From the NCBI GenBank assembly GCA_023401045.1, contig JAEXEM010000410.1, positions 1 through 5,835 on the forward strand: a stretch of 5,835 bases of DNA. The letters run 5' to 3'. Every line of letters starts with the position of its first letter. Positions within the stretch are counted from its first letter, which is position 1. The translations under genes and the position numbers were made by a program. The notes below the pieces were generated by a model that made no database searches, was not told the DNA's origin, and saw only the letters and a list, made by a program, of their open reading frames with translations. Below, piece by piece: positions 5,606 through 5,835 of this stretch. The stretch is from Actinomycetes bacterium. Its GTDB lineage: Bacteria > Actinomycetota > Actinomycetes > Actinomycetales > Cellulomonadaceae.

Positions 5606-5835
5606 ATGGTGCTGCCTCTCGACGCGCGCCCCGAGACCGTGAGCGCGCAGGACGCGTCGACCCGTCGCAGGATCCTCGAGATCGTCGCGACCGACGGTCC
5701 GGTGAGTGCCGCGGACATCGCGTCCGCGCTCGAGCTCGCCGCGGCCGGCGTCCGCCGTCACCTGCAGGCGCTCGAGACCGACGCGCAGGTCGCCGTGCAC
5801 GAGGCGCGCGCCGGCGTGCGCGGCCGTGGCCGCCC
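5606..5835 (+). CDS. sufR: SufR-type winged-helix repressor of Fe-S cluster assembly (partial, N-terminal)
   Basis: The first 76 codons are present; the frame is open to the window end with no stop. Residues about 18-76 form a winged helix-turn-helix: first helix TRRRILEIVA, helix-turn-helix SAADIASALELAAAGVRRHLQALE, then a wing ending in the basic RGRGRP. The GVRRHL..LE recognition-helix region and the RGRGRP tail are characteristic of actinobacterial SufR proteins of the Rv1460 group. Family members carry Cys residues further on that bind an Fe-S cluster; these lie outside the window and cannot be checked. The CAAC-N6-GTTG palindrome upstream and the divergent ABC/ctaA genes support the assignment. 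sufB, sufD, sufC and a desulfurase would be expected downstream. The start is ATG 5606 with GGAGG 7 nt upstream. A general ArsR/DeoR-like regulator is the alternative. Confidence 0.85.
   Translation, partial: MVLPLDARPETVSAQDASTRRRILEIVATDGPVSAADIASALELAAAGVRRHLQALETDAQVAVHEARAGVRGRGR

Noticed and set aside
5411..5800. N-terminal extension of the ABC ATPase to 5800
   Set aside because: It would run antisense through sufR and its operator. The translation resembles no ABC domain, and GTG 5410 fits both the family boundary and the -10 spacing.

Overview
No new biological system stands out in this window. It looks like chromosomal DNA from a very high-GC actinobacterium. A Micrococcales or Cellulomonas-type host is my inference from codon bias, GTG starts and gene order; no marker gene confirms it. 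The content is core metabolism and regulation. I see no mobile element, CRISPR array, tRNA or rRNA, and no gene-free stretch longer than about 200 bases.

Left part, plus strand (1-2530): the end of an unidentified gene with one hydrophobic helix near its C-terminus, then pyrG (CTP synthase), then a NUDIX hydrolase of the ADP-ribose pyrophosphatase type. The NUDIX start codon overlaps the pyrG stop as ATGA, so the pair is probably co-transcribed and translationally coupled. The same pyrG-NUDIX pair occurs in Mycobacterium tuberculosis (Rv1699-Rv1700, from memory).

Middle and right part, minus strand (2567-5410): read in the direction of transcription, an ABC-type ATPase, an ABC-2 membrane subunit overlapping it by ATGA, and after about 110 bp a CtaA/COX15 heme A synthase. 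CtaA converges on the NUDIX gene across a 36-bp gap.

Right edge, plus strand (5606 to the window end): the first 76 codons of a winged-helix regulator of the SufR type, divergent from the ABC ATPase. The 195-bp divergent region carries a 30-bp imperfect palindrome with the core CAAC-N6-GTTG, the published SufR operator pattern, overlapping a plausible sufR promoter. This predicts an autoregulated suf (Fe-S cluster assembly) operon just beyond the window. The order ctaA, ABC permease, ABC ATPase, sufR resembles the M. tuberculosis Rv1456c-Rv1460 region, but without the mannosyltransferase gene (Rv1459c) that lies between the ABC ATPase and sufR there. The neighbourhood therefore links heme A synthesis, an exporter of unknown substrate and Fe-S assembly.

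The most interesting small-scale signals are the SufR operator, a second perfect palindrome beside it, and a recurring arrangement at three genes (pyrG, ctaA, the ABC ATPase): a TAnnnT hexamer followed by 7-8 nt and a GTG codon. That arrangement suggests leaderless transcripts.
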